A stretch of DNA of 64,000 nucleotides, taken from WTFY01 sp965205275. Its GTDB lineage: Bacteria; Pseudomonadota; Gammaproteobacteria; UBA4575. Each line of letters starts with the position of its first letter. Position 1 is the first letter of the stretch. Under the pieces are notes generated by a model, which was given only the letters and a program-made list of their open reading frames with translations, had not been told where the DNA came from and did no database searches. Of this stretch, positions 35,867 through 43,807 are shown piece after piece. The position numbers were made by a program, and so were the translations under genes. The stretch lies in the NCBI GenBank assembly GCA_965205275.1, contig OZ242168.1:310001-374000 (forward strand). The letters run 5' to 3'.

Positions 35867-36775
35867 ATGTCCAGACGCAGGCATAAAGGACGTACGCTGA
35901 ATGGCCTGCTGTTACTGGATAAACCACCAAGTATTACCTCAAATCTGGCATTACAGAAAGCAAAAAGAATTTTTAACGCAGACAAGGCGGGTCATACGGG
36001 AAGTTTGGACCCTCTTGCAACGGGCTTGCTGGTAATCTGTTTTGGTCGCGCCACAAAAATTTCAGATTTCTTATTAACCTCGGACAAACATTACAGTGTA
36101 CTGCTGAAGCTTGGGGTAGCTACCGATACAGGCGATGCAGATGGTTATGTAACAAGCGAGCAGGATGCATCGTGGGTAGCAGATGCACAGGTCCATCACG
36201 CTATAAAGAGTCTGACTGGTAGCATGGAGCAGACTCCGCCTATGTACTCTGCCTTGAAATACCAAGGTACCCGTTTGTATCAGCTGGCAAGACGGGGCAT
36301 AGAAGTTGAGCGCCCCTCAAGAGTTGTTAAGGTACACAAGCTGGTATTGATCAAAAGGGAAGCCGATCTTTTATGCTTGGATGTGCATTGTTCTAAAGGG
36401 ACCTATATCAGAACGCTTGTTGAAGATCTAGGTAAGTGTCTCGGCTGTGGCGCACATGTAGTCGAGTTAAGGCGAACTGGTGTAGGGCCGTTTGTGGACC
36501 CGGAGTTGTACACGCTGATGAAGCTGGAAGAAATCGCTGTTGCAGGATTTTCTTTACTCGATAGAGCGCTGTTGCCTATTGATGATGCCTTGCAATCCTG
36601 GCCTGCACTGTCGTTTGACGAAACCATGATGAAGGAGGTTCGCAATGGTCATCCGGTATGGGTGCCTCAATCACCTGCCCAGGGAATAGTCAGGATTTAT
36701 GATGTAAACGACCGGTTTTATGGTGTTGGCACTGTACTGGATGATGGGCGTATAGCCCCTAAATGTTTGTGTTGA
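35867..36775 (+). CDS. truB: tRNA pseudouridine(55) synthase
   Basis: The 302-residue enzyme makes pseudouridine 55 in the T-loop of tRNAs. The catalytic Asp lies in GHTGSLDPLATG, and the start RTLNGLLLLDKPPSITSN and KGTYIRTLVEDLG segments are typical. A PUA-like C-terminal region is present. Confidence 0.95.
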   Translation: MSRRRHKGRTLNGLLLLDKPPSITSNLALQKAKRIFNADKAGHTGSLDPLATGLLVICFGRATKISDFLLTSDKHYSVLLKLGVATDTGDADGYVTSEQDASWVADAQVHHAIKSLTGSMEQTPPMYSALKYQGTRLYQLARRGIEVERPSRVVKVHKLVLIKREADLLCLDVHCSKGTYIRTLVEDLGKCLGCGAHVVELRRTGVGPFVDPELYTLMKLEEIAVAGFSLLDRALLPIDDALQSWPALSFDETMMKEVRNGHPVWVPQSPAQGIVRIYDVNDRFYGVGTVLDDGRIAPKCLC

Positions 36776-36839
36776 GTCGCTACGGCATCGATCAGATGTA
36801 TCTTGCGGACAGATCAGCGAGGCTTTTGTATATTTATCC

Positions 36840-36867
36840 TTGTTTGTAAGGACTTCCGTGGTAGAAT
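36840..36867 (+). promoter_or_regulatory. Promoter of rpsO
   Basis: TTGTTT at 36840-36845 and TAGAAT at 36862-36867 are spaced 16 bp, between truB and rpsO. A separate rpsO promoter is usual in this cluster. Confidence 0.55.
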
Positions 36868-36930
36868 CGCCGCCCAGATATAAAATATACATGCAAGTAA
36901 GCAAGTGGTGAAAAAAGGCTATACAGAAAC

Positions 36931-37200
36931 ATGGTATTTATGGCAGCAGAGAAATCAAAGATTGTTAAAGAGTATCAGCGTGATGGCGCTGACACCGGTT
37001 CACCTGAAGTGCAGGTTGCACTTTTGTCTGCGCGCATCTCGCATTTGAGTGGGCATCTCAAAACACATAAGAAAGACCGTCATTCACGCCATGGCTTGTT
37101 AAAGATGGTCAATCATCGTCGCAAACTCCTTGATTACTTACGTAAAAAGAATCAGAAAAGATACCAGGATCTGATCAGTTCTCTTGGGCTGAGACGCTAA
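36931..37200 (+). CDS. rpsO: 30S ribosomal protein S15
   Basis: The 89-residue product matches S15 length and motifs (DTGSPEVQVALLSARISHL, HKKDRHSRHGLL, RRKLLDYL). The ATG at 36931 aligns with the family N-terminus and has AGG at proper distance; a second ATG at 36940 is possible. S15 binds the central domain of 16S rRNA and commonly represses its own translation. Confidence 0.95.
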   Translation: MVFMAAEKSKIVKEYQRDGADTGSPEVQVALLSARISHLSGHLKTHKKDRHSRHGLLKMVNHRRKLLDYLRKKNQKRYQDLISSLGLRR

Positions 37201-37209
37201 AGGCGATTG

Positions 37210-37232
37210 TCCTCTCGTTTCACAGGAGAGGG
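37210..37232 (+). terminator. Hairpin between rpsO and pnp
   Basis: CCTCTC and GAGAGG form a 6-bp stem with a 9-nt loop, 10 bp after the rpsO stop, followed by a T-rich but broken tract. It may be a leaky rpsO terminator or a processing stem of the pnp leader, both of which are known at this position in relatives. Confidence 0.5.
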
Positions 37233-37368
37233 TTGATTATCATTCATTAAGTATTGAGGAGTATGCCGGGATTACAGTGTACATCTGTCTTCATGGTTGG
37301 AAATAATAGATTGTCTTCATGAACAGGTGTTTTTTTATATTTAGCTATTCAATAAACGGAACCAAACA

Positions 37369-39456
37369 GTGAGTAAAGTAACAAAATCGTTTTCGTATGG
37401 TAACCACCTTGTCACATTAGAGACTGGGGAAATTGCACGTCAGGCTGATGGTGCAGTGCTTGTAGATATGGGTGAAACCTCAGTGCTGGTCACAGCAGTA
37501 AGCAGAAAAGAGCCAGACCCCAGCCGGGATTTTTTCCCACTTACTGTCAATTACCAGGAAAAGACCTATGCAGCAGGGAAAATACCTGGTGGTTTCTTTA
37601 AACGTGAAGGGCGTCCATCTGAAAAGGAAACCTTGACTTGCCGGCTTATCGATCGCCCCCTGCGACCGATGTTTCCCAAGGGTTTCCTTAACGAAGTGCA
37701 AATTATCGCTACTGTGGTGTCGGTGAACCCCGCTATTGATCCTGATATTCCAGCCCTGCTCGGGGCTTCTGCTGCCTTGGCTGTTTCCGGGATACCCTTT
37801 AACGGACCTATAGGTGCAGCCCGGGTGGGCTATGTCGATGGCAGCTATGTGCTGAATCCGGAAAAGTCCACGTTGGAGAGTTCCAGGCTGGATTTGATCG
37901 TAGCAGGAACGCAAAGTGCTGTTTTGATGGTGGAGTCAGAAGCCGACATCCTGTCTGAAGAAACCATGCTGGGCGCGGTGATGTTCGGTCATGAGCAGCT
38001 CCAGGTTGCAATTCAGGCGATTGAAGAATTGGCCCAGGAGGTTAACAAGCCGATGTGGGACTGGCAGGCCCCGCAAACAGATGAATCTCTTGCTGAAAAA
38101 GTAAGTGCCCAATATCGCCAGCCACTGGGTGAGGCGTACCAGATTGCTGAGAAAGCAGTGCGCCAAAACAAGGTTAGTGAAATACGCAATCAAATGGCTG
38201 AATCATGGAAAGGTGAACAGGAGGGCCGCGAGGCGGAGGTTCTCGGCGCATTCAGCAAGCTTGAGAAAGACATCGTACGCAGCCGGATTCTGGCTGGTGA
38301 GCCACGGATTGATGGGCGTGACAAGAATACAGTTCGTCCAATCAGCGTTCGGGTTGGAGTGTTGCCTCGTGTGCATGGAAGTGCATTGTTTACGCGTGGA
38401 GAAACTCAGGCTCTGGTGACCACAACGCTGGGTACAGGTCGGGATGCACAGATAATTGATGCCATAGAGGGTGAATTCAAAGATCATTTTATGCTGCACT
38501 ACAATTTCCCACCCTTTTGCGTGGGAGAAACGGGGATGGTGGGTTCGCCAAAACGCCGTGAGATTGGGCACGGCAAACTTGCCAAACGCAGCATATGGGC
38601 TGTAGTTCCAGATGAAGAAGACTTTCCTTATGTGATCAGGGTGGTCTCGGAAATTACGGAATCCAATGGTTCTAGTTCCATGGCAAGCGTGTGTGGCACC
38701 AGCCTGTCCCTGATGGATTCAGGTGTACCCATTAAAGCACCGGTTGCAGGGATTGCCATGGGCCTCATTAAGGAAGGCGATAGTTTTGCAGTCCTCACAG
38801 ATATTTTGGGCGATGAGGATCATTTGGGAGATATGGATTTTAAAGTAGCAGGAACCGAACAGGGTATCACCGCGCTGCAAATGGATATCAAAATTGAGGG
38901 GATCACTAGAGAGATTATGGACATTGCTCTCAGACAAGCGCGTGAAGGGTTGCTGCATATCCTTGGAGAAATGGGTGCTACCATTTCAGAGCCGCGCAGG
39001 GAGATGTCTGAACATGCACCGCGTTTTACAGTGCTGAGAATCAATCCGGATAAAATACGTGACGTGATTGGCAAAGGTGGCGCAACCATACGGGCATTAA
39101 CTGAAGAAACCGGAACCACTATAGACATTGATGATGATGGTGTGGTTCGCATTGCATCAGTAGACAAGGCTGCCGGCGATGATGCTAAACGCCGGATCGA
39201 AGATATAACGGCTGATGTTGAGGTAGGTAAAGTCTACGAAGGCAAAGTCGTAAAGATTATGGATTTTGGAGCTTTTGTAAGTGTACTGCCGGGCAAGGAC
39301 GGTCTGGTACATATTTCACAAATCTCGCATGAGCATGTAGACAGTGTATCGGATGAGCTTTCTGAAGGCGATATTGTTAAAGTAAAAGTACTTGAGATTG
39401 ACAAGCAGGGGCGTGTCAGATTAAGTATGAAAGCTATTGAAAGCGAGTATTCATAG
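37369..39456 (+). CDS. pnp: Polyribonucleotide nucleotidyltransferase
   Basis: The 695-residue 3'-5' phosphorolytic RNase has two RNase-PH domains (FFKREGRPSEKETLTCRLIDRPLRP; second core around GETGMVGSPKRREIGHGKLAKR), a KH domain (IGKGGATIRALTEETGTTIDI) and an S1 domain (YEGKVVKIMDFGAFVSVLPGKDGLVHIS). The start is GTG at 37369. It is complete, with the usual domain order. Confidence 0.96.
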   Translation: MSKVTKSFSYGNHLVTLETGEIARQADGAVLVDMGETSVLVTAVSRKEPDPSRDFFPLTVNYQEKTYAAGKIPGGFFKREGRPSEKETLTCRLIDRPLRPMFPKGFLNEVQIIATVVSVNPAIDPDIPALLGASAALAVSGIPFNGPIGAARVGYVDGSYVLNPEKSTLESSRLDLIVAGTQSAVLMVESEADILSEETMLGAVMFGHEQLQVAIQAIEELAQEVNKPMWDWQAPQTDESLAEKVSAQYRQPLGEAYQIAEKAVRQNKVSEIRNQMAESWKGEQEGREAEVLGAFSKLEKDIVRSRILAGEPRIDGRDKNTVRPISVRVGVLPRVHGSALFTRGETQALVTTTLGTGRDAQIIDAIEGEFKDHFMLHYNFPPFCVGETGMVGSPKRREIGHGKLAKRSIWAVVPDEEDFPYVIRVVSEITESNGSSSMASVCGTSLSLMDSGVPIKAPVAGIAMGLIKEGDSFAVLTDILGDEDHLGDMDFKVAGTEQGITALQMDIKIEGITREIMDIALRQAREGLLHILGEMGATISEPRREMSEHAPRFTVLRINPDKIRDVIGKGGATIRALTEETGTTIDIDDDGVVRIASVDKAAGDDAKRRIEDITADVEVGKVYEGKVVKIMDFGAFVSVLPGKDGLVHISQISHEHVDSVSDELSEGDIVKVKVLEIDKQGRVRLSMKAIESEYS

Positions 39457-39471
39457 TACTTTTTTACATGA

Positions 39472-39885
39472 TTGTGTTTAATTTCCGGGAAATTGGCAAA
39501 GATAAAGAAATCTGAACAAGAATGGTGTCAGCTGCTGACGCCGGAACAATTTCGGGTATGCAGGCAGAAAGGTACAGAGCCTCCTTTCAGTGGCAAATAC
39601 TTGGATCAAAAGGGTGCCGGCATTTACCGGTGTGTATGTTGTAAGACACCACTATTCAATTCGCAGTACAAATTTGATTCGGGTACAGGCTGGCCTAGCT
39701 TCTGGCAGCCCTGTGACAATAAAAGTATAGCGACCAAACCGGACCATGGACACGGGATGCAGCGAACAGAAGTTGTATGCCGCAACTGTGAATCGCATTT
39801 AGGCCATGTGTTTAATGATGGACCGCCCCCTACAAATCTGAGATATTGTATAAATTCTGTTTCCTTAGAGTTTGATTCTGAGTAG
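39472..39885 (+). CDS. msrB: Peptide-methionine (R)-S-oxide reductase
   Basis: The product reduces methionine-R-sulfoxide in proteins. Two zinc CxxC pairs (RCVCCKTPLF, CRNCESHLGH), the core FDSGTGWPSFWQP and the catalytic Cys in LRYCINSVSL are present. The start is uncertain: TTG at 39472 gives 137 aa, while a TTG at 39493 would give 130 aa; no ATG is available upstream of the domain. Confidence 0.92.
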   Translation: MCLISGKLAKIKKSEQEWCQLLTPEQFRVCRQKGTEPPFSGKYLDQKGAGIYRCVCCKTPLFNSQYKFDSGTGWPSFWQPCDNKSIATKPDHGHGMQRTEVVCRNCESHLGHVFNDGPPPTNLRYCINSVSLEFDSE

Positions 39886-40015
39886 ACTTTCTAAGTACTT
39901 GCATGCTGCCTTTGTATCATTCAGCAAGCTTGTTTCGTTTGTTTCTGATAGCTGAACCATTGCATTTCAGGGTTTCGCTTTCATGCCCATAATGATTTGC
40001 AGGGGTAAAATGTTG

Positions 40016-40045
40016 TTAACTTTAAATTGGCAGAAGTGTTATAGT
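40016..40045 (+). promoter_or_regulatory. Promoter candidate of the XylM-like operon
   Basis: TTAACT at 40016-40021 and TTATAG at 40039-40044 (17-bp spacing) lie about 100 bp before the hydroxylase gene in the 260-bp msrB-hydroxylase gap. The match is moderate. No sigma-54 site is present. Confidence 0.35.
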
Positions 40046-40145
40046 TCCAAGGAATTAAGCAGCTTGGTGCGCAGCCATCAAATTTGATAATAAAAGTTTA
40101 CAATGGCTGTTTTGCTGTGCGTTTATTTTGATTTAGGAGGGCGAG

Positions 40146-41288
40146 ATGAGTAAATTTTTAATAAACATACGATATTTTTTAGCGCCGTTATTGATTGTGG
40201 CGTCGTTATTTGGGGTCATTGCGGGGGGTCCGTGGGTATGGACGGGCGTAGTTTTGCTTGGGGTTGGGATTATTGTGGACACGTTAACGACGGCGCAGAC
40301 GCCTGGGGCGGGGTTTGACGAGTCGGGAGAGACGCAGGGAGTGGTACCGTTATTGAATGGTACGATGTACGGGATGTTGGCGATATTTGTGGTATTACAG
40401 ATAGCGTTGGCGTGGCGGATATGGCAGTACGTGAACGGGGTCCCGATTGGTGAGACGACGATGTTTGGGTTATCGATTCAGGATGGGATTACGGGCACGC
40501 AGTTATGGGGAGCGGTGTTATCGACGGGGATATTTGCGGGGGTAGGGATTATATACGGTCATGAGTTGGCGCATACGAAGGGGTTCAGTTTTGTGATTGC
40601 GCGCTGGATGATGGCGTTGAGTGGCAAGGCACATTTTTGTTATGCGCATGTGTACAATCATCATTTGGAGTTAGGGCATCAGGATGATCCGGCGACGTGT
40701 CCGCGCGGGCGGAATTTGTTCAAGCATTATCCGTTATCTGGGTTTGGTCAGAGCAAGTTTTTGTTTATGATGGAGAAGCAGCGTCTGGAGCGTTTGGGGG
40801 TACCGTTTTTATCGTGGCAGAATCGTTGGATACGGGGTTATTTCATGGCGTTACCGACGGTATTTTTGTTTTGGTTTGTGGGGGGATGGCTGGGTTTGTT
40901 GTGTTTGGCGGTAGTATGGTTTCAGTCTAATTTTGAGTTAGAGGCGTTGAATTTTCTGGAGCATTACGGGTTGATACGTGAGAAGGGTCAGCCGATTGAC
41001 TATCGACACAGTTGGGACAATTCGACGGCGTTTACGAGTTGGTTTTTCATTGAGATTGGTCGTCAGGCGGATCATCATGATCGTGGCGAGACGCATTTTT
41101 GGGAGTTGGACGAGGTTGGGGCACCGAATTGTGGTCGAGGCTATTTCACGTTGTATGCGTTGGCGCTGGTGCCGCCGGCATTTCATGCGTACATCAAGCG
41201 TCAGTTGTCGAAGTGGGACGAGGAGATGGCGAGTGAGGGTGAGTTGAAGATTGCAGCGAAAATGAATAAACAGGCAGGCTACGCATAA
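40146..41288 (+). CDS. XylM/AlkB-like membrane diiron hydroxylase
   Basis: The 380-residue, six-helix-type membrane protein belongs to the AlkB/XylM branch of the membrane diiron superfamily. Histidine boxes: HELAH (139-143), H168-VYN-H172-H173, and D309-H310-H311; the signature NFLEHYGL is at 269-276. The closing segment (LSKWDEEMASEGELKIAAKMNKQAGY, in two parts) aligns with the end of toluene/xylene monooxygenase XylM. The third box is unusual: families read RHxDHH or NHxNHH, here RQADHH, so one iron ligand position is Gln307. Codon use is strikingly different from neighbours (GCG, ACG, TCG, GAG, TTG). AGGAGG precedes the ATG. The substrate is unknown; a small alkyl or aryl hydrocarbon is likely. 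Confidence 0.85.
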   Translation: MSKFLINIRYFLAPLLIVASLFGVIAGGPWVWTGVVLLGVGIIVDTLTTAQTPGAGFDESGETQGVVPLLNGTMYGMLAIFVVLQIALAWRIWQYVNGVPIGETTMFGLSIQDGITGTQLWGAVLSTGIFAGVGIIYGHELAHTKGFSFVIARWMMALSGKAHFCYAHVYNHHLELGHQDDPATCPRGRNLFKHYPLSGFGQSKFLFMMEKQRLERLGVPFLSWQNRWIRGYFMALPTVFLFWFVGGWLGLLCLAVVWFQSNFELEALNFLEHYGLIREKGQPIDYRHSWDNSTAFTSWFFIEIGRQADHHDRGETHFWELDEVGAPNCGRGYFTLYALALVPPAFHAYIKRQLSKWDEEMASEGELKIAAKMNKQAGYA

Positions 41289-41372
41289 CGCCTGCATTTG
41301 TGAAAAAACTGCAATATGGCTGTATAAATAAATGAAGCTGATAAAAAAGTAAGCCTAGGGAGGTGATTTACG

Positions 41373-41552
41373 ATGAAAGTAACCTATGATGCAAATGTTT
41401 GCAGTCACGCTGGAGAGTGTGTGAAAGGCTCTCCAGAAGTGTTTAAAGTAGAAGACGGGCAATTTGTAATTGATACAGATGCGGCACCAGATGCAGAGAT
41501 TCGTGAGACGGTTTCAAAATGTCCATCTGGAGCACTGCAGATAGAGGATTGA
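41373..41552 (+). CDS. Divergent mono-cluster ferredoxin (Fer4_19/YjdI type), 59 aa
   Basis: This small gene has an almost perfect ribosome site (GGGAGGTGAT). The product contains C10-S-H-A-G-E-C16-V-K-G-S-P-E-V-F and C50-P-S-G-A-L, the pattern of the divergent [4Fe-4S] mono-cluster ferredoxins. It lies 84 bp after the hydroxylase gene and upstream of a XylA-like reductase that already has its own [2Fe-2S] domain, so it may be an extra electron carrier or a sensor/assembly partner for the hydroxylase. Confidence 0.85.
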   Translation: MKVTYDANVCSHAGECVKGSPEVFKVEDGQFVIDTDAAPDAEIRETVSKCPSGALQIED

Positions 41553-41674
41553 TTGGTTTTTTAGCACTGGACTAAAGAGTTTAATTAATCTGGATTTGTG
41601 AGGCTGGGAAATGTGTATTAAATTCCTGACCTGCACTACGCTATCCTAATGGAACTTGTCAGTTAGGGGGAGAT

Positions 41675-42328
41675 ATGATTGGAGATCAATTAAGAACAAA
41701 AATGATTTTAAGTGGTCACCCAAGTTGTCCAAACACAGGAAAGTGCTTGCAGACAGCAGGTGAGAAAGGCGTAGATATAGAAGCTGTAGTGATAGGCGCA
41801 ATGGATGACAGCAAGTTTCTGGAAAAGTCCCCCTATGGGATTGGTCCTGTGCTGCAAGACATTGATTTTGTGGTATACGGCACAGGTGCTGTGATGTCTT
41901 ATCTTGATGACAAAGGATTTGGCCCATCTTTAGTTCCACGGAACGGCGTACATCGGGCAATCATGTATCAATGGGCAGGAATTGCTACAGAAAAAGTTCA
42001 AACCGTGCTGGGTGATAGTATTGACCAGGCGGCTTTGGCTCCGTTATTTGATGGATTGGACCTGCAGGTGAAAAGTCCACCCAAGAAAGGCGATTTCATA
42101 TGCGGAGATTTTACATTAGCAGATATTCACTGGGCAGCATGCTGCAACCTGATTGAAATTGGCGGGGTCGGTGATTTGATCAGTTCTCGCTCTGGTGTAA
42201 ACGCCTGGTACGAAAAAGTGAAATCACATCCATCTACAAGTAAGGAAAAATTAAACCCATACACCTGTTTGCCGATGGAAGATGATGTTAAATCAGGGAC
42301 TTTGAGAGATATTTCAATTAACGTTTAA
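41675..42328 (+). CDS. Glutathione S-transferase-like protein
   Basis: The 217-residue product has a thioredoxin-like N-terminal part (SGHPSCPNTGKCLQTAGEKGVDIEAVV) and an alpha-helical C-terminal domain with the GST motif FTLADIHWAACCNLIEIGG and VNAWYEKVKSHPS. GSTs in hydrocarbon clusters often conjugate reactive epoxides to glutathione, so its place inside the XylMA-like set suggests detoxification of an oxygenation product. The N-terminal catalytic site is not clear. AGGGGGAG precedes the ATG. Confidence 0.75.
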   Translation: MIGDQLRTKMILSGHPSCPNTGKCLQTAGEKGVDIEAVVIGAMDDSKFLEKSPYGIGPVLQDIDFVVYGTGAVMSYLDDKGFGPSLVPRNGVHRAIMYQWAGIATEKVQTVLGDSIDQAALAPLFDGLDLQVKSPPKKGDFICGDFTLADIHWAACCNLIEIGGVGDLISSRSGVNAWYEKVKSHPSTSKEKLNPYTCLPMEDDVKSGTLRDISINV

Positions 42329-42405
42329 AAGTATATCTTTTAAATTCGCACAACGAGACGAGCTCCCTCAGCGCTGGACAAGATACCAGTGTAGGTTCAG
42401 AAATT

Positions 42406-43503
42406 ATGTTTGGATTATTTGGCAGCGGTAAAAAAGACTGGCAAGCAAATATCAATTCTGGTGAGCATAAGTTCACTGTAAAGGCAGGCGATAATTTGCT
42501 CAACACAGCTTTGGAACTTGGGATTCCCTGGCCACATGACTGTCGCGTTGGAAGCTGTACTTCCTGCAAGTGCATATTAAGAAGTGGCAAAACAAAGTCA
42601 TTAACCGATTTCTCTTATGTTCTGGACCCTGACCAGCTGGAAGAAGGCTGGATCCTCGCATGCCAAACTCATCTGAAAAGTGATATTGAAATAGAAGTTG
42701 AGTTGGAAGACGCTGCACATGCGCATCAGGTCGTTACATTCGAGGGAGAATTGAGTCGTATTACAGATTTAACGCACGACATTAAAGAAATAGTTATTAC
42801 ATCAGGCTATTCATTGCCTGAACGCAGCGGTGTCGCGGGCCAATATGCCGAAATAAGTGTTGCAGGCCTCAGCGCACCACGGTCCTATTCTTTTGCCAAG
42901 GCACCTGAGAATGAGGCAGAAAATGAAATGACATTTTTTGTTCGTCTGGTTCCTGGAGGTGAATTTACAGAATGGCTGTTTAAAGAAGATCGGAAGAGTG
43001 AAAAAGTTACTGTGGCTGGCCCCTACGGTCATTTCTGGCTGCGTCCGGAACCGACGCCGATTGTTTGTATTGCAGGAGGGAGTGGCGTAAGTTCAATAAA
43101 GGCGATTTTGGAGTCTGCAGCAAATAAACAAGTATCACGAGACTGCCTGTTTTTGTTTGGTGCTCGAACTCAAAAGGACCTGTATTGTCTGGAAGAAATG
43201 GAGGATATCGGGTCAAAATGGAATCAAAACAATACATTTGAATTTGTCCCGGTGCTTAATATGGAGCCTGAGGATAGCGACTGGCAAGGTGCTAGAGGGT
43301 TGGTTACTGACCACCTCAAGTCGGCCTATGTTGATACAGGCAAATTGTTGTTAAGTGAAGCACAGGGCTATTTATGTGGCCCGCCACCTATGATTGATGC
43401 AGCTATTGAAGTGATGGTTGATAAAGGGATGAAGAAAGATAATATTTACTTTGATAAATTTCTGGATGCGAGTTCAATGCCTGGTGGACGTGGCAAGAGC
43501 TAG
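42406..43503 (+). CDS. XylA-like ferredoxin-NAD(P)H reductase component
   Basis: The 365-residue protein has a plant-type [2Fe-2S] domain (Cys46, Cys51, Cys54, Cys86), then an FAD-binding domain (RSYSFAKAP) and an NAD domain (AGGSGVSSIKAIL, closing with YLCGPPPMIDAA). Domain order and the PHDCRVGSC motif match XylA, the reductase of xylene monooxygenase. It should pass electrons from NAD(P)H to the XylM-like hydroxylase encoded 1.1 kb upstream. Confidence 0.9.
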   Translation: MFGLFGSGKKDWQANINSGEHKFTVKAGDNLLNTALELGIPWPHDCRVGSCTSCKCILRSGKTKSLTDFSYVLDPDQLEEGWILACQTHLKSDIEIEVELEDAAHAHQVVTFEGELSRITDLTHDIKEIVITSGYSLPERSGVAGQYAEISVAGLSAPRSYSFAKAPENEAENEMTFFVRLVPGGEFTEWLFKEDRKSEKVTVAGPYGHFWLRPEPTPIVCIAGGSGVSSIKAILESAANKQVSRDCLFLFGARTQKDLYCLEEMEDIGSKWNQNNTFEFVPVLNMEPEDSDWQGARGLVTDHLKSAYVDTGKLLLSEAQGYLCGPPPMIDAAIEVMVDKGMKKDNIYFDKFLDASSMPGGRGKS

Positions 43504-43530
43504 AACGTTGATTAGTTTAAGGAGACGAGC

Positions 43531-43749
43531 ATGCGTACAATTCAAGCATTGGTTGTAATGGCATTATGGACAGTTTTATTTCTTGCGATTATAAATTTTG
43601 GTGGTTTTGCCGAGCATTATCGTGATGTGTTGTGGGCGTTAGGTGGTGCGGTATTATTTATTATTATGCTAGTTGGAAATTTCTGGCTCTTTTTTGCAAT
43701 CGCTAAAGAAGAACCTTGGAGATGGGATAAAAGCGGAGATGGCGAATAA
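43531..43749 (+). CDS. Small two-helix membrane protein, 72 aa
   Basis: AAGGAG precedes the ATG, 27 bp after the reductase. The product has two hydrophobic helices (about residues 5-25 and 33-57) and a charged tail EEPWRWDKSGDGE. I do not recognise the family. As the last gene of the oxygenase unit it could be a small subunit or scaffold of the membrane hydroxylase. Confidence 0.65.
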   Translation: MRTIQALVVMALWTVLFLAIINFGGFAEHYRDVLWALGGAVLFIIMLVGNFWLFFAIAKEEPWRWDKSGDGE

Positions 43750-43760
43750 GTCAGGGTATA

Positions 43761-43794
43761 GTAGACAAAAATGATGTAGATTGAGCTTGTCTAC
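43761..43794. terminator. Inverted repeat between convergent genes
   Basis: GTAGACAA (43761-43768) pairs with TTGTCTAC (43787-43794), followed on the plus strand by AGATTTTATT. It separates the oxygenase unit from the convergent dksA-like gene. Confidence 0.45.
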
Positions 43795-43807
43795 AGATTT
43801 TATTAAA

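Noticed and set aside
39886..40145. Sigma-54 promoter ahead of the XylM-like gene
   Set aside because: TTGGCAGAAGTGTTATA has the GG but lacks the GC dinucleotide at the required 10-bp spacing.
40697..41247. Alternative plus-strand ORFs inside the XylM-like gene
   Set aside because: They are frame shadows produced by the G-rich codon style; the main frame holds all histidine boxes.
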